NCBI RefSeq assembly: GCF_003347495.1
Contig: NZ_QCXY01000004.1
Span: 372,001-436,000, forward strand
From: Pleomorphovibrio marinus
Lineage (GTDB): Bacteria; Bacteroidota; Bacteroidia; Cytophagales; Cyclobacteriaceae
Direction of reading: 5' to 3'
DNA length: 64,000 nucleotides
Positions 54,269-63,703 of the stretch are shown piece after piece (the first letter of the stretch is position 1; the number at the start of each line of letters is the position of its first letter). The notes below the pieces were generated by a model. It worked only from the letters and a program-made list of their open reading frames with translations, made no database searches and had not been told where the DNA came from. The position numbers and the translations under genes are program-made.

Positions 54269-56692
54269 ATGAGTTCACCAGCGCTGCCGAAACAAATGAA
54301 TGGCAAATTAAAGCTTTTTTATATGCTTGCATGTATTCTGCTATCCGATAGCAGTTTTTGTCAGGAATTGTTGAAAGACCAAACAGAAAAGGAAAGAAGA
54401 GAATCCTATTTGGAGGAATTACTGGAGCTCAACCGACCCCACCCCACCCCTGGAGAGAGGCCCAGAAACGTGTTTTCCTCCTTTGAGCGGTTGAGTTTTG
54501 CCGATAGTACCTGGGATGCTTGGCTTCAGCGCACCGGAGAGCTGCCCCCGGATTTTAGCCAAATGCCTGCCATTCCCCTCTTGCCTAATCCCTTAATTTG
54601 GGACCAGGGTGGGGAGAACAGGCAAATAACTAACAGAAGCCTATGGATTAGACAAAGAGAGTGGATTAGTGAGCAGGTAAAACATTGGCTTTCGGGCACC
54701 TTCCCTGAACCTCCAGAAAATATCACCCCTACCGTCTTGGAAGAGCGTTTTGAGGAAGGAGTTAAGGTCCAACGTATAGCACTGAACTTTGGGGAACATC
54801 CAAAGGCAATTCTCACCATAGAGGTTTTCACCCCTCCTGGAGAGGGGCCATTTCCCGTGTTCATGAGTCAGTGGAACCATAGGGGGTGGGTACAAATTGC
54901 CGTAAGAAGGGGATATATGGGAGTAATTTATGCTGGAGCGGACACCTGGGACGACACCAAGCATTATCAGGAGGTATATCCGGAATACGATTGGACTGCC
55001 TTAATGACCAGGGCTTGGGGAGCGAGTAGAGCCGTGGATTATTTACACACATTGGAGGAGGTAAATACAGAACAGATTGCCCTTACGGGACATTCTCGAA
55101 ATGCCAAATTGTCCTTGTTTGCGGCAGCATTTGACCCCAGATTTAAAGCAGTCATTAGCAGCAGCGGTGGCACTGGAGGCGAAATACCTTACAGGTTCAC
55201 CGACGAAACCCACGAAAACGAATCTATTGATTTTCTGAATTCCATCCGGCCCCAATGGTTTCACCCCAGGCTACGGTTTTTCAATGGAAGGGAACACCAA
55301 TTGCCCATAGACCAAAACTCACTCATGGCTCTGATAGCCCCCAATGCACTTCTTCTAAGTTCAAGTGTAAGGGAAGCCGGTGGTGGGGATCCCTGGGCCA
55401 TAGAACAAAACTTCGAATCCTTGAGCGAGGTTTATGCCTTTTTAGGAGTACCTGACAGGCTTGGGTTAAGGCTCAGGGATGGAGGGCATGGTGTTTCTGC
55501 CAGGGACATTGAAGCCTACATGGATTGGTTGGACATACAATTTGACAGAAAAAAATTGCCATGGGAGAATAAACGTGTCTATCCCTACAGTTTCGATAGG
55601 TATAAAGAAAATTTTCCTGATCCCGTTTCTTTGGAAAGCTTTCCTGTGTATGAAAAGAACCCATTAAAAAAAATGGAGGAATTCAATTTGACAGTATGGA
55701 CAGGCAAAAAGAAGGAAGTAAAGCATGCCCTGGAATGGCTATTGGGAGCAACCCCGCCTGGGATTTCACCCTTTCCGATTGAGGGGCTTAGTACTCGGAA
55801 GGATTATTTGGATCAATTAATCAACCGACCCAATCCCAGAAATGGTGTACGAAGAAACTTTGCCCCATATAATGCAATGGGAGATTATCAATATGCTGCC
55901 CTCTACCATCCTATTGACGAAGAAGGACAGATGAAATTACCTGCCTCCGGAAAACTCCCGGTGATGATTTGGACCCACAAGTACGTCAACACGGGTTTTG
56001 ACAGTCACTTAACTAGGCTCTTCGAAAAGTTTTTGGAAAAGGGAATTGCGGTATTGACCATGGATATGATAGGCTATGGTAGCAGAATTGAAGAGGGAAC
56101 CTTGTTTTACGAAAGGTACCCCGCTTGGTCGAAGGCTGGAAAGATGGTAGAGGACCTGAAAGCAGCTATTTATGGTCTTGAGGACTTGGATTTCATCAAT
56201 AAGGACCAGATCTACCTTGGAGGTCATGCTCTGGGAGGCACCATTAGTTTGTTTACAGGAGCTTTGGAAGAAAAGGTGGCAGGCTTGGCGGTAGTTGCCG
56301 CCTTTACCCCCTGGAGAAGTGCCGCAAGTAATCCTGAAACCCTAGGTGCGAATGCCTACTCCCACCTTTATGGGTTGATCCCAAAGTTGGGTTTTTTCGA
56401 ACATGAGGAAGACAGAATTCCTGTGGACTTTCCTGAAATCATCTCCAATATTGCCCCAAAACCTGTATTGGTTATTGCCCCTACCCTCGACCGACATGCG
56501 GACAAGGAACATGTAGAAGATGCTATAAAGGCTAGTGGGTCCATTTATTCCTTATATGGCCAAGAAAACCTACTTGAACTTTACCAGCCGAAACAGTATA
56601 ACAGATTCACGGAGGAAATGGAAAATGTGTTGGTGGATTGGATACACCAAAAAACAAAAGTCATTCCCCAGCAACAGCAGGACAAACAATGA
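54269..56692 (+). CDS. CE15-like esterase fused to a second, degenerate alpha/beta-hydrolase
   Basis: 807 residues with a signal peptide (cleavage near FCQE, residue 32). The first half resembles CE15 glucuronoyl methylesterases: GHSRNAK (S276, K280; the CE15 consensus is G-C/H-S-R-x-G-K) and the late RDGGHGVS (H407). The second half (about 470-800) is another hydrolase fold in which the nucleophile motif reads GGHALGG, with A654 (GCT, 56228-56230) where Ser belongs, so it should be inactive. CE15 enzymes cut ester bonds between uronate and lignin or other groups. The stop overlaps the next gene by ATGA. A start at 54296 is also possible. Confidence 0.78.
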   Translation: MSSPALPKQMNGKLKLFYMLACILLSDSSFCQELLKDQTEKERRESYLEELLELNRPHPTPGERPRNVFSSFERLSFADSTWDAWLQRTGELPPDFSQMPAIPLLPNPLIWDQGGENRQITNRSLWIRQREWISEQVKHWLSGTFPEPPENITPTVLEERFEEGVKVQRIALNFGEHPKAILTIEVFTPPGEGPFPVFMSQWNHRGWVQIAVRRGYMGVIYAGADTWDDTKHYQEVYPEYDWTALMTRAWGASRAVDYLHTLEEVNTEQIALTGHSRNAKLSLFAAAFDPRFKAVISSSGGTGGEIPYRFTDETHENESIDFLNSIRPQWFHPRLRFFNGREHQLPIDQNSLMALIAPNALLLSSSVREAGGGDPWAIEQNFESLSEVYAFLGVPDRLGLRLRDGGHGVSARDIEAYMDWLDIQFDRKKLPWENKRVYPYSFDRYKENFPDPVSLESFPVYEKNPLKKMEEFNLTVWTGKKKEVKHALEWLLGATPPGISPFPIEGLSTRKDYLDQLINRPNPRNGVRRNFAPYNAMGDYQYAALYHPIDEEGQMKLPASGKLPVMIWTHKYVNTGFDSHLTRLFEKFLEKGIAVLTMDMIGYGSRIEEGTLFYERYPAWSKAGKMVEDLKAAIYGLEDLDFINKDQIYLGGHALGGTISLFTGALEEKVAGLAVVAAFTPWRSAASNPETLGANAYSHLYGLIPKLGFFEHEEDRIPVDFPEIISNIAPKPVLVIAPTLDRHADKEHVEDAIKASGSIYSLYGQENLLELYQPKQYNRFTEEMENVLVDWIHQKTKVIPQQQQDKQ

Positions 56693-59088
56693 GAGCATCT
56701 AGGATCGACAGTAAATCAGTGGCAAAGGGTATTTTTACCGTTTGCCTTTTGCTGGTGTTTTGCCAGGGACTATTGGCACAAAACCCCACTTCGGATCAGC
56801 TTCTGTTATCGGTTTTTGATGTGGATGCCACTCCTCCAGTGGGATCCTTATTGGCCTATGATCCTATGGAAGGAAGTAATGATCTGGGCCTAAGGGCCAA
56901 GGGCTTGGTTCTACAAGGAAATGGACTACCCATAGTGCTTTGTGCCGTGGACTGGATAGGGATTGGCAACGACAGCCAGGTAGCCTTTAAAAACGAACTG
57001 GCCAAGGCAGTGGGAACTATTCCTGAGAGAGTGGCCATCCATACCGTTCACCAACATGATGCACCCATTAGCGATTTTGGTGCGGAAAAACTGTTGACAG
57101 ACGCAGGCCTTTCCCCCGAAGCATTCGAAGGAGGATGGCAAAGGGAGTTTATCCAGAATTTGGCGCAGGCGGCAAAAAACTCCATGGCTCACAGGCAAGC
57201 AGTGACTCACTTGGGGAATGGAAAGGCAGAAGTAAAAAGGGTAGCCTCCAATAGAAGAATAGCTGGGCCGGATGGTAAAATCAAGTATTCCAGAACCTCT
57301 TCCACACGGGATCCAGACATTCGGGCATTTCCAGAGGGATTGATAGATCCGGAGCTTTCGCTAATCAGTTTTTGGAAGGAAGAAAAACCCTTGGCGGTAT
57401 TGAGTTACTATGCGGTGCATCCCCAAAGTTACTACCTCACAAAAAAAGCCGATCCCGACTTTCCTGGCATTGCCAGATACATGCGGCAATTAACCGTACC
57501 GGAGGCCTTACATATCCATTTCAATGGGGCCGGGGGAAACATCACGGCAGGAAAATACAATGATGGTAGCAGGGAGAACAGGTTGGCACTTGCCAAAAGG
57601 CTGGAAGAGGGCATGGCAAGCGCTTGGGATAACACGGTAAAATCACCCCTTACCAAAAATGATGTGGATTGGAGGTATGAGCAGGTTTTCCTTCCCGTTA
57701 ACGACAGGGTGGCACAGATTGCAGATGAAATGGCCGAAAAAGACCAACGTTGGTTGACCAATCATGTGCAAAGGCTCTCTTGGAAAAAAAGCAGGGATAT
57801 GGGACAAAGTACACCTGTGTCCTGTTTGCATTTGGGTAATACTAGGATACTTCACCTTCCCGGGGAGCTATTTGTGGAATACCAGCTTTGGGCCAAAAAC
57901 CTGGCTCCCAACCTCCAGGTAGCCATGGCTGCATATGGGGATTACGGTCCATTCTACATCGGCGATGCTTCTGCTTATGAGGCAGGGGGCTATGAGATAC
58001 TTTCCAGCCCGACCAAAGCTGAGGCAGAGGGAATATTAAAAGAAGCAATGATGAGGTTACTTGAAGAGCAGCCTGCCATTGGCTACATTGACAAAACAAG
58101 ATTATTTGGAAAGGATAAGGACTTCCCCTCCGACTTACCTACTTGGGAGCAATTTAGAGACGAGTGGAAAAAAGCCATGGAAACCTTTATGGGAGAGGTT
58201 CCAAAAGCAATAACAACTCTACCGACTTATACTATTTTGGATAGCCTTATTTCTGAAAAATTTGTGCGATACCACATTCAATATCCCTCGACCTCGGAGA
58301 TGACCGTTCCTGCTTATCTCTATATACCAAAGCAGAAACTAAAGGAAAAGTTACCCGCTGTTTTGGCGCTACATTCCACCGGGGAATTGGGGAAAAAAAT
58401 TGTGGATGGACAAAGTGAATTGGAAAACCGAGCCGTGGCAAGGGAGTTGGCGGAAAGGGGATATGTGGTATTGGCACCGGATTACCCCAGCTTTGGGGAT
58501 TTAAAGGATCATGACTTTTCTACAGACGGTTTTGAGTCCGGAACCATGTTGGCCATATGGAACCATAAGCGAGGGATAGATCTACTACAATCCCTCCCCT
58601 ATGTCGCCCCCGAATTAATTGGAACCATAGGCCATTCCCTTGGTGGACATAACGCCCTATTTCTTTCCGCTTTTGACCAGAGGGTTAAGGCCACTGTCAG
58701 CAGTTGTGGGTGGACACCCTTCTCCCACTATGATATTGGGGAGGAAGCCTCCCAAAGATATGGGGGGAGGCTTGGCCCATGGGCCCAAGAAAGGTATATG
58801 CCCAGAATCGGAAATCACCTAGAAGACGAGGAACTGCCCTTCGATTTTGTGCATATAATTGGGAGCATTGCTCCAAGGGCCCTATTTTCCAGTTCACCAA
58901 AAGGAGACAGCAATTTCAGTGTAGAGGGTGTGAAGGAGGTGGCCCCTCTGCTATCAGCCATCTATAGGTATTTTGGCAATCCAGAAAGTCTCAAGGTAGT
59001 CTATCCGGATGCCGGCCATGATTTTCCATCGGAAACCAGAGAAGCCGCTTATCACTTTTTAGACCAGCAGCTAGATTTTACCCGATAA
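56689..59088 (+). CDS. Neutral-ceramidase-like domain fused to alpha/beta-hydrolase
   Basis: 799 residues from the ATG at 56689, which overlaps the upstream stop (ATGA); the signal peptide ends near LLAQ (31). Residues 35-440 resemble the neutral/alkaline ceramidase N-terminal domain: DVDATPPVG, LCAVDWIGIG and IHTVHQHDAP with H121/H123 as likely zinc ligands. Residues 520-795 are an alpha/beta-hydrolase with the nucleophile S650 in TIGHSLGGHNA and a late AGHDFPSE histidine. Ceramidase-like domains of this kind in Bacteroidota and Planctomycetes are uncharacterised and may be glycan-related amidohydrolases. Context with the CE15-like gene suggests the same pathway. Confidence 0.77.
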   Translation: MRASRIDSKSVAKGIFTVCLLLVFCQGLLAQNPTSDQLLLSVFDVDATPPVGSLLAYDPMEGSNDLGLRAKGLVLQGNGLPIVLCAVDWIGIGNDSQVAFKNELAKAVGTIPERVAIHTVHQHDAPISDFGAEKLLTDAGLSPEAFEGGWQREFIQNLAQAAKNSMAHRQAVTHLGNGKAEVKRVASNRRIAGPDGKIKYSRTSSTRDPDIRAFPEGLIDPELSLISFWKEEKPLAVLSYYAVHPQSYYLTKKADPDFPGIARYMRQLTVPEALHIHFNGAGGNITAGKYNDGSRENRLALAKRLEEGMASAWDNTVKSPLTKNDVDWRYEQVFLPVNDRVAQIADEMAEKDQRWLTNHVQRLSWKKSRDMGQSTPVSCLHLGNTRILHLPGELFVEYQLWAKNLAPNLQVAMAAYGDYGPFYIGDASAYEAGGYEILSSPTKAEAEGILKEAMMRLLEEQPAIGYIDKTRLFGKDKDFPSDLPTWEQFRDEWKKAMETFMGEVPKAITTLPTYTILDSLISEKFVRYHIQYPSTSEMTVPAYLYIPKQKLKEKLPAVLALHSTGELGKKIVDGQSELENRAVARELAERGYVVLAPDYPSFGDLKDHDFSTDGFESGTMLAIWNHKRGIDLLQSLPYVAPELIGTIGHSLGGHNALFLSAFDQRVKATVSSCGWTPFSHYDIGEEASQRYGGRLGPWAQERYMPRIGNHLEDEELPFDFVHIIGSIAPRALFSSSPKGDSNFSVEGVKEVAPLLSAIYRYFGNPESLKVVYPDAGHDFPSETREAAYHFLDQQLDFTR

Positions 59089-59120
59089 ATGGATAATTTA
59101 GAGGCTCAGCCCAATATCCA

Positions 59121-59331
59121 ATGAAATCGAGCGTGACGAAAACGTCACACAGTGGGATGATTATCATGGCAAGATTCCCCCGAAGCAAGTTCGGGGCAGG
59201 GAGGGGCAGGCTATATGGCCGCTAAAAAGAAAATTTAAACACATGAAATGCCCATGAGAAAGTATTCTCACACAGGGGGATGATTAATCTGGGCATTCCA
59301 TCTGACCGCTGAAAAAAAAAATTATAAACAG
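59121..59331 (+). repeat. Second REP-like array, two units
   Basis: Units 59121-59242 and 59243-59331, each starting with ATGAAAT and ending in an AAAATTTAAACAC or AAATTATAAACAG junction, as at 12428-12879. Unit 1 keeps GGGATGATTAT, GATTCCCCCGAA and TTCGGGGCAGGGAGGGGCAG; unit 2 is shortened and has another hairpin (GAAAGTATTCTC region). The array ends exactly at the next gene's ATGAAAT start. Confidence 0.82.
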
Positions 59332-61443
59332 ATGAAATATCTATTTTACTTAGTGGGTGTATCTCTCTTGTGCCATTGTGGTACACCTTCCAAATATCCT
59401 GAGGCTTTAAGTCCTGAAGCCTCCATGGCTACCTTCGAGCTCCATGAAGATTTCGAAATTGAGGTCTTTGCGTCGGAGCCCCATGTGTGGGATCCTGTAG
59501 ATATAGTATTCGATGAAGATGGTGCAATCTATGTGGTGGAAATGCCCGATTATCCTTACCCTCCTGAAGAAGGAAAAGGTAAGGGACGCATTAAATTACT
59601 CAAAGACAGCAATGGAGATGGTAGGATTGATCATTCGCTGGTATTTGCTGAGGGGCTTCCAGATGCCACCAGTGTGCTACCTTGGAAGGGCGGTATTTTG
59701 GTGACTTCCGCACCGCATATTTTTTACCTTAAAGACACCGATGGGGATGGCAAGGCCGATAGCAAGGAAATCCTTTTTTCCGGATTCTTTGACAACAACT
59801 CTGAGGCACAAATCACCAATCTAAGATTTGGGGTGGATAACTGGATTTATGCCGCAAACAACGGACAGGCAGGTGAGGTAAGTTTTGCAAGGAAAACCGA
59901 TGGTAAAACACTGGATACAAGGGGTGCGGATTTTAGGTTTCGATTGGATAGGGACAAATTTGAGTTGGAGAGTGGAACCGCTCAATTTGGACAGACCTTC
60001 GATGACTGGAACAACAAATTTTTCACCCAGAACACCCTACATATTCAACAAACGGTAATTCCTAGGCGATATCTGGAACGCCATGATGGCATGCCCTCCA
60101 AAAATGTAAACCATAATGTTTCGGATCATGATTTTACCATGTACCAGCTTACTCCTCCACCTTATTGGAGAGCAGAGAGAACCCGCAGAAGAAACATTCA
60201 ATATGAGGAACAAGGCCTTGATCGTGTAGAGCATGCTGACAAGTATTTCACCGGTGCATCAGGAGGGACTTATTATTATGGGGACGCATTTGGAGAGGAC
60301 TATTACGGCCATATATTCACCGGGGATGTAGCTGGCAACCTCATACACCGGGACATTATCCGGAGAAGCGAAGATGGGAGTAGTTTTGTTGCTTCCAGGC
60401 CTGAGGATGAAAAGGACAGGGAATTTCTGGCCTCCACCGACCCCTGGTTTAGACCAGTGGGATTCACCGTAGGCCCTGATGGGTATCTTTATGTTGTGGA
60501 CTTTTACAGGCAGCATATCGAAACCCCCGTTTCCATTCCAGAGGACCTTAAAGAGGACATGGATTTTATGCATGGAGAAGAGCATGGAAGAATCTATAGA
60601 ATTAAACCCAAGAGGGAAAATAAAGCGAGGAGTTTGGCGGTAAACCTTTCTTCGGCCTCCCCTGAGGAGTTGATCAGTTTGCTTGCCCATCCCAACGGAT
60701 GGTACCGGCTACAGGCTCAGCGCCTCTTGGTGGAAACCCCTAAAAAGGAGTTGTTAGGAGAAGTCATTTCCATTTCGCAAAAACATGAGGATGCCAGGGC
60801 AAGATTGCACGCTGCCTATGTGGTAGAGGCATGGGAAGGGCTAAGCCCGGGATTTGTAGGTGAACTATTGGAAGATAACCATCCAGAAGTGAGAAGGCAT
60901 GCATTGATGCTAGCCGAGCAATTCCCTTCCTTGAAACAAAAAATCGTAAAAGCCACAAATGATACCGATGCATCAGTGGTTTTTCAGGCCGCCCTTAGCC
61001 TTGGTAATTTCCAGGACAGGGAATCAACACAACTGCTCGCCAAATTACTTCATGAGTCCGGGGACTCTAAGTGGTTCCGAATGGCAGTGCTAAGTTCCCC
61101 GGCTAGCCTGGAAGAAGGCATGCTCATTTCCCTATTGGAAACAGGCTTCTTTGAAAGCGATGAGGCTTGGAAGCAAGAATTCACCAAGGACTTGGCGTTG
61201 GCCTATGGACAAATTGGTAATCCCGACAAAATTAACCAGCTCATCGGCTTTTTTGAATCGCAGCATACACTTAGTTGGTCAATAGCCATTCGGGAAGGCT
61301 TGATAAAAGGGCTACAAACGCACCAAGGGGAAAATGAAGCCTTAAAGGCAGTATTGGAGCAATGGAAGAGTCAACCCGAAAAAACCGCACATGATTTGAG
61401 TGAAAATCTATTGGCAGCCCTGAAAACATCTAAAAATGAATAG
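59332..61443 (+). CDS. PVC-type membrane-bound dehydrogenase, heme domain absent
   Basis: 703 residues with a signal/lipoprotein-like N terminus (LLCHCG). Residues 30-420 form the quinoprotein-like six-bladed propeller of PVC-type dehydrogenases: FEIEVFASEPHVWDPVDIVFDEDGAIYVVEMPDYP opening (seen as EVFASEP, DPVDIVFDEDG, VVEMPDYP), DSNGDGRID and DTDGDGKAD loops, DPWFRPVGFTVGPDGYLYVVDFY. Residues 430-690 are HEAT-like helical repeats. Related proteins end in a CxxCH cytochrome c domain; here there is no cysteine after residue 16. The next gene, an iron-sulfur protein, overlaps by 8 bp and may replace the heme as electron acceptor. The start codon sits at the repeat-array junction. Confidence 0.82.
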   Translation: MKYLFYLVGVSLLCHCGTPSKYPEALSPEASMATFELHEDFEIEVFASEPHVWDPVDIVFDEDGAIYVVEMPDYPYPPEEGKGKGRIKLLKDSNGDGRIDHSLVFAEGLPDATSVLPWKGGILVTSAPHIFYLKDTDGDGKADSKEILFSGFFDNNSEAQITNLRFGVDNWIYAANNGQAGEVSFARKTDGKTLDTRGADFRFRLDRDKFELESGTAQFGQTFDDWNNKFFTQNTLHIQQTVIPRRYLERHDGMPSKNVNHNVSDHDFTMYQLTPPPYWRAERTRRRNIQYEEQGLDRVEHADKYFTGASGGTYYYGDAFGEDYYGHIFTGDVAGNLIHRDIIRRSEDGSSFVASRPEDEKDREFLASTDPWFRPVGFTVGPDGYLYVVDFYRQHIETPVSIPEDLKEDMDFMHGEEHGRIYRIKPKRENKARSLAVNLSSASPEELISLLAHPNGWYRLQAQRLLVETPKKELLGEVISISQKHEDARARLHAAYVVEAWEGLSPGFVGELLEDNHPEVRRHALMLAEQFPSLKQKIVKATNDTDASVVFQAALSLGNFQDRESTQLLAKLLHESGDSKWFRMAVLSSPASLEEGMLISLLETGFFESDEAWKQEFTKDLALAYGQIGNPDKINQLIGFFESQHTLSWSIAIREGLIKGLQTHQGENEALKAVLEQWKSQPEKTAHDLSENLLAALKTSKNE

Positions 61444-61774
61444 AAGAGTCACTATTAAGAGGTTGCTGAACTGCTTTCTCGCATTAGGTTCCGCAAAGAT
61501 GCTATATGCATGCACTGGTAAAGATGCTGAATATGACCTAGCAAATGCGGAGCATTGTGGGGATTTGGAAGGATTGGACGAAGTAGAAATTTCAAAGAGG
61601 AAACAATTGGGATATACCGAAGAGACTCCCATTGAGGAGAATATCTGCGGAAACTGCCAACTCTACCTTCCCCCGAAGCAGGATGCAAATTGTGGGGGTT
61701 GCCAACTTTTTAAAGGCCCTGTGTATGAAGAGGCTTACTGCACCTATTGGGCACCAAGGGTGAGCAATGCCTAA
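61436..61774 (+). CDS. High-potential iron-sulfur protein (HiPIP)-like, Tat signal
   Basis: 112 residues. The N terminus NRRVTIKRLLNC is Tat-like, and LYAC (C26) could be a lipobox. The C-terminal 42 residues carry C71-x2-C74-x14-C89-x12-C102 in ICGNCQLY, GGCQLF and YCTYWA, close to the HiPIP spacing x2/x14/x13, with the GGC-x-LF-x-G and CxxW contexts of the family; an extra C86 precedes C89. HiPIPs carry one [4Fe-4S] cluster and pass electrons in the periplasm; Tat export fits a pre-folded cluster protein. It overlaps the dehydrogenase gene by 8 bp, which suggests a stoichiometric pair. Confidence 0.8.
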   Translation: MNRRVTIKRLLNCFLALGSAKMLYACTGKDAEYDLANAEHCGDLEGLDEVEISKRKQLGYTEETPIEENICGNCQLYLPPKQDANCGGCQLFKGPVYEEAYCTYWAPRVSNA

Positions 61775-61852
61775 ATGCCTAATAAAAAAACGGAAAAATC
61801 CAAACGAATGTGATGCGAGATTAGTTGTTTAGGTAAAGAACCGCTTAAACCA

Positions 61853-62059
61853 ATGAAAAATTACCTCATTCCTGTATTTGTAGCAACAGGATTCTTGCTT
61901 ATTTACATCACAGCAATCTTTGTTAACCTAAACACGGCGATTATCCTGTTTTTGTTTTCCTTGTCTCCATTAATACTAATTTGGATGGTATTCAAGGTGC
62001 TCAAAGCGGAGGTGGAAACCCCCTTTACATTTGATGATAGATGGTATGAGGATCAGTAA
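61853..62059 (+). CDS. Small two-segment membrane protein
   Basis: 68 residues with two hydrophobic segments (about 4-24 and 28-48) and a short tail ending in FDDRWYEDQ, a tail I have seen in other small Bacteroidota membrane proteins. No function known. It lies 43 bp before the DUF805 gene on the same strand. Confidence 0.6.
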   Translation: MKNYLIPVFVATGFLLIYITAIFVNLNTAIILFLFSLSPLILIWMVFKVLKAEVETPFTFDDRWYEDQ

Positions 62060-62101
62060 TAGGTGGTATTCCATCCACTTTCACCATTAAACTCGATAGT
62101 C

Positions 62102-62455
62102 ATGTCTACGATATTCTCACCAAAAGGAAGAATTACCCGAAGAAAATACCTAACCCTTTTTATTGTTTTTTATTTTATCAATTTGCTCTGTCTACTTAAA
62201 ATGTATGAGGCATATGTGATAGAAAAGCATGTGGAATTCTTTGTTTTCGGTATCATTCTAATAACTACAATCGTACTACTGCTCGTTCAGGCAATCAAAA
62301 GAATGCATGATATAGGCTTGGATTGGAGATATGTGCTATATCTTCTTATTCCACCACCTGTAAATCTTATTGGTTTTGTTTGGCTTGCAGCAAAAAAAGG
62401 CCAGGAGGGAGAAAACGAGTACGGTAAGGATCCAAGAAAGACAGATGCCTTCTGA
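62102..62455 (+). CDS. DUF805 family membrane protein
   Basis: 117 residues from the ATG at 62102 (MSTIFSPKGRITRRKY); an earlier in-frame ATG adds 13 unrelated residues. The GRITRRKYL opening, three hydrophobic segments, the VQAIKRMHDIGLDWRYVLYLL motif (R-x-H-D-x-G) and the GENEYGKDPR end are DUF805 hallmarks. Role unknown. Confidence 0.85.
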   Translation: MSTIFSPKGRITRRKYLTLFIVFYFINLLCLLKMYEAYVIEKHVEFFVFGIILITTIVLLLVQAIKRMHDIGLDWRYVLYLLIPPPVNLIGFVWLAAKKGQEGENEYGKDPRKTDAF

Positions 62456-62517
62456 TTTCTTTTATTTTTTTTATTGAGGGGACCTGCCTAATTTTAGCAC
62501 CTAAATGTATTGGAACC

Positions 62518-63636
62518 ATGCTGAAATCACCTACCCTTTTCCCCTTTTTCCTATTGTTGCTACTTGGACTGGCGTATTGCAATCCAGCAGAAAGAAAGGG
62601 GAATGGACTAGAATATGAATTGATAAAACTTGATTCCTTTCAGGTAAGCCATACGGGAGAGTTACATGGTATTACATTTCATGACAATGAAGGCATTCTT
62701 TATAACTTTAGGAAAGGGTCCTTTATACGGTTTAATGTGGAAGGCGAAATCCTTCACGAAAAAGAAATCCCTGTTGAAGGTGCAAATAGCATATCCTATG
62801 TGGGAGGGTTGAAAATGACTTCGGATGGTCTTACCTACCTGCAAAGTTTAAAAGGAGAAATAGGGATACTGGATGAAGAACTCAACCTGATCAAAAAAAT
62901 ACAAATGCCCTTTGCCCCGTCCCTATCCGACCTTAGGAGCAATGTGAAGAGCATGGATGTGGCTGAGGATAAAGTGTATGTGTATTTTCCGGGAAGGGAT
63001 GGCACCAACCCCTATGAAAAGGGGTTTTTTAAGAAAAACCATCTTCTGGAGAGAGTGGATATGAACACAGGGGAATCCCTCCCATTTTTGCGCTTAGCAG
63101 AAATGAGCAAATATCAAGAGGACCTTTATTTTGAGCACCCCTTTGTGTTCCTTTCCATTCATGATGATAAATTGCATTTTGCCTTTGACAATGAGCCCAT
63201 CATTTTTGTCTACCTATTAGAGGATGGGGCTTTTTTGGAAGCCATCCCGCTTGAGGCATCTACCTTTATCGAGTTAGAAGGACAATTTTTACCCCTGGAT
63301 CAAAACAAATTAAAAATCGCCGGTATGATTGACGGTTTATATGCTTTTGAAAATGGGTTCGCAGTAAATTACATAGAAGGGATAAGCGAAAACACATTTC
63401 TTGAAAATCAAGGTAATGATCCCTCCCTTTATACAAACCTTCAAAACCACATCCTTAAAGTCTATAATGATGAAAAAGGCTGGTCCAATGAAATAATCCT
63501 TCCCAAGGACATCTCCTACCTGCTCGACTTTAATTCCCCAGAGGAGGAATTCTATGCTTTGAAAAATGAGGGTCGTTTGGAGGAAAACCGCTCCACACTA
63601 ACTTTCTATAAAATGAAGCTTTCAAAGCTTAAATAA
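62518..63636 (+). CDS. Lipoprotein with beta-propeller-like repeats
   Basis: 372 residues with a lipobox-like LAYC (C21). The rest is beta-rich, with repeated strand patterns around residues 45-370 (for example SFIRFNVEGEILHEKEI, GEIGILDEELNLIKKI, RVDMNTGESLPFLRL) that resemble the DUF4221-type or 6-bladed-propeller lipoproteins common in Cyclobacteriaceae. No enzymatic motif. No partner gene is evident apart from the small membrane genes upstream. Confidence 0.62.
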   Translation: MLKSPTLFPFFLLLLLGLAYCNPAERKGNGLEYELIKLDSFQVSHTGELHGITFHDNEGILYNFRKGSFIRFNVEGEILHEKEIPVEGANSISYVGGLKMTSDGLTYLQSLKGEIGILDEELNLIKKIQMPFAPSLSDLRSNVKSMDVAEDKVYVYFPGRDGTNPYEKGFFKKNHLLERVDMNTGESLPFLRLAEMSKYQEDLYFEHPFVFLSIHDDKLHFAFDNEPIIFVYLLEDGAFLEAIPLEASTFIELEGQFLPLDQNKLKIAGMIDGLYAFENGFAVNYIEGISENTFLENQGNDPSLYTNLQNHILKVYNDEKGWSNEIILPKDISYLLDFNSPEEEFYALKNEGRLEENRSTLTFYKMKLSKLK

Positions 63637-63703
63637 AAGCAATATTCCCCTTGCCTTTGAAAATCCATCTAGCCTTATATGCTTTTGGGAAAATCAACAC
63701 TAA

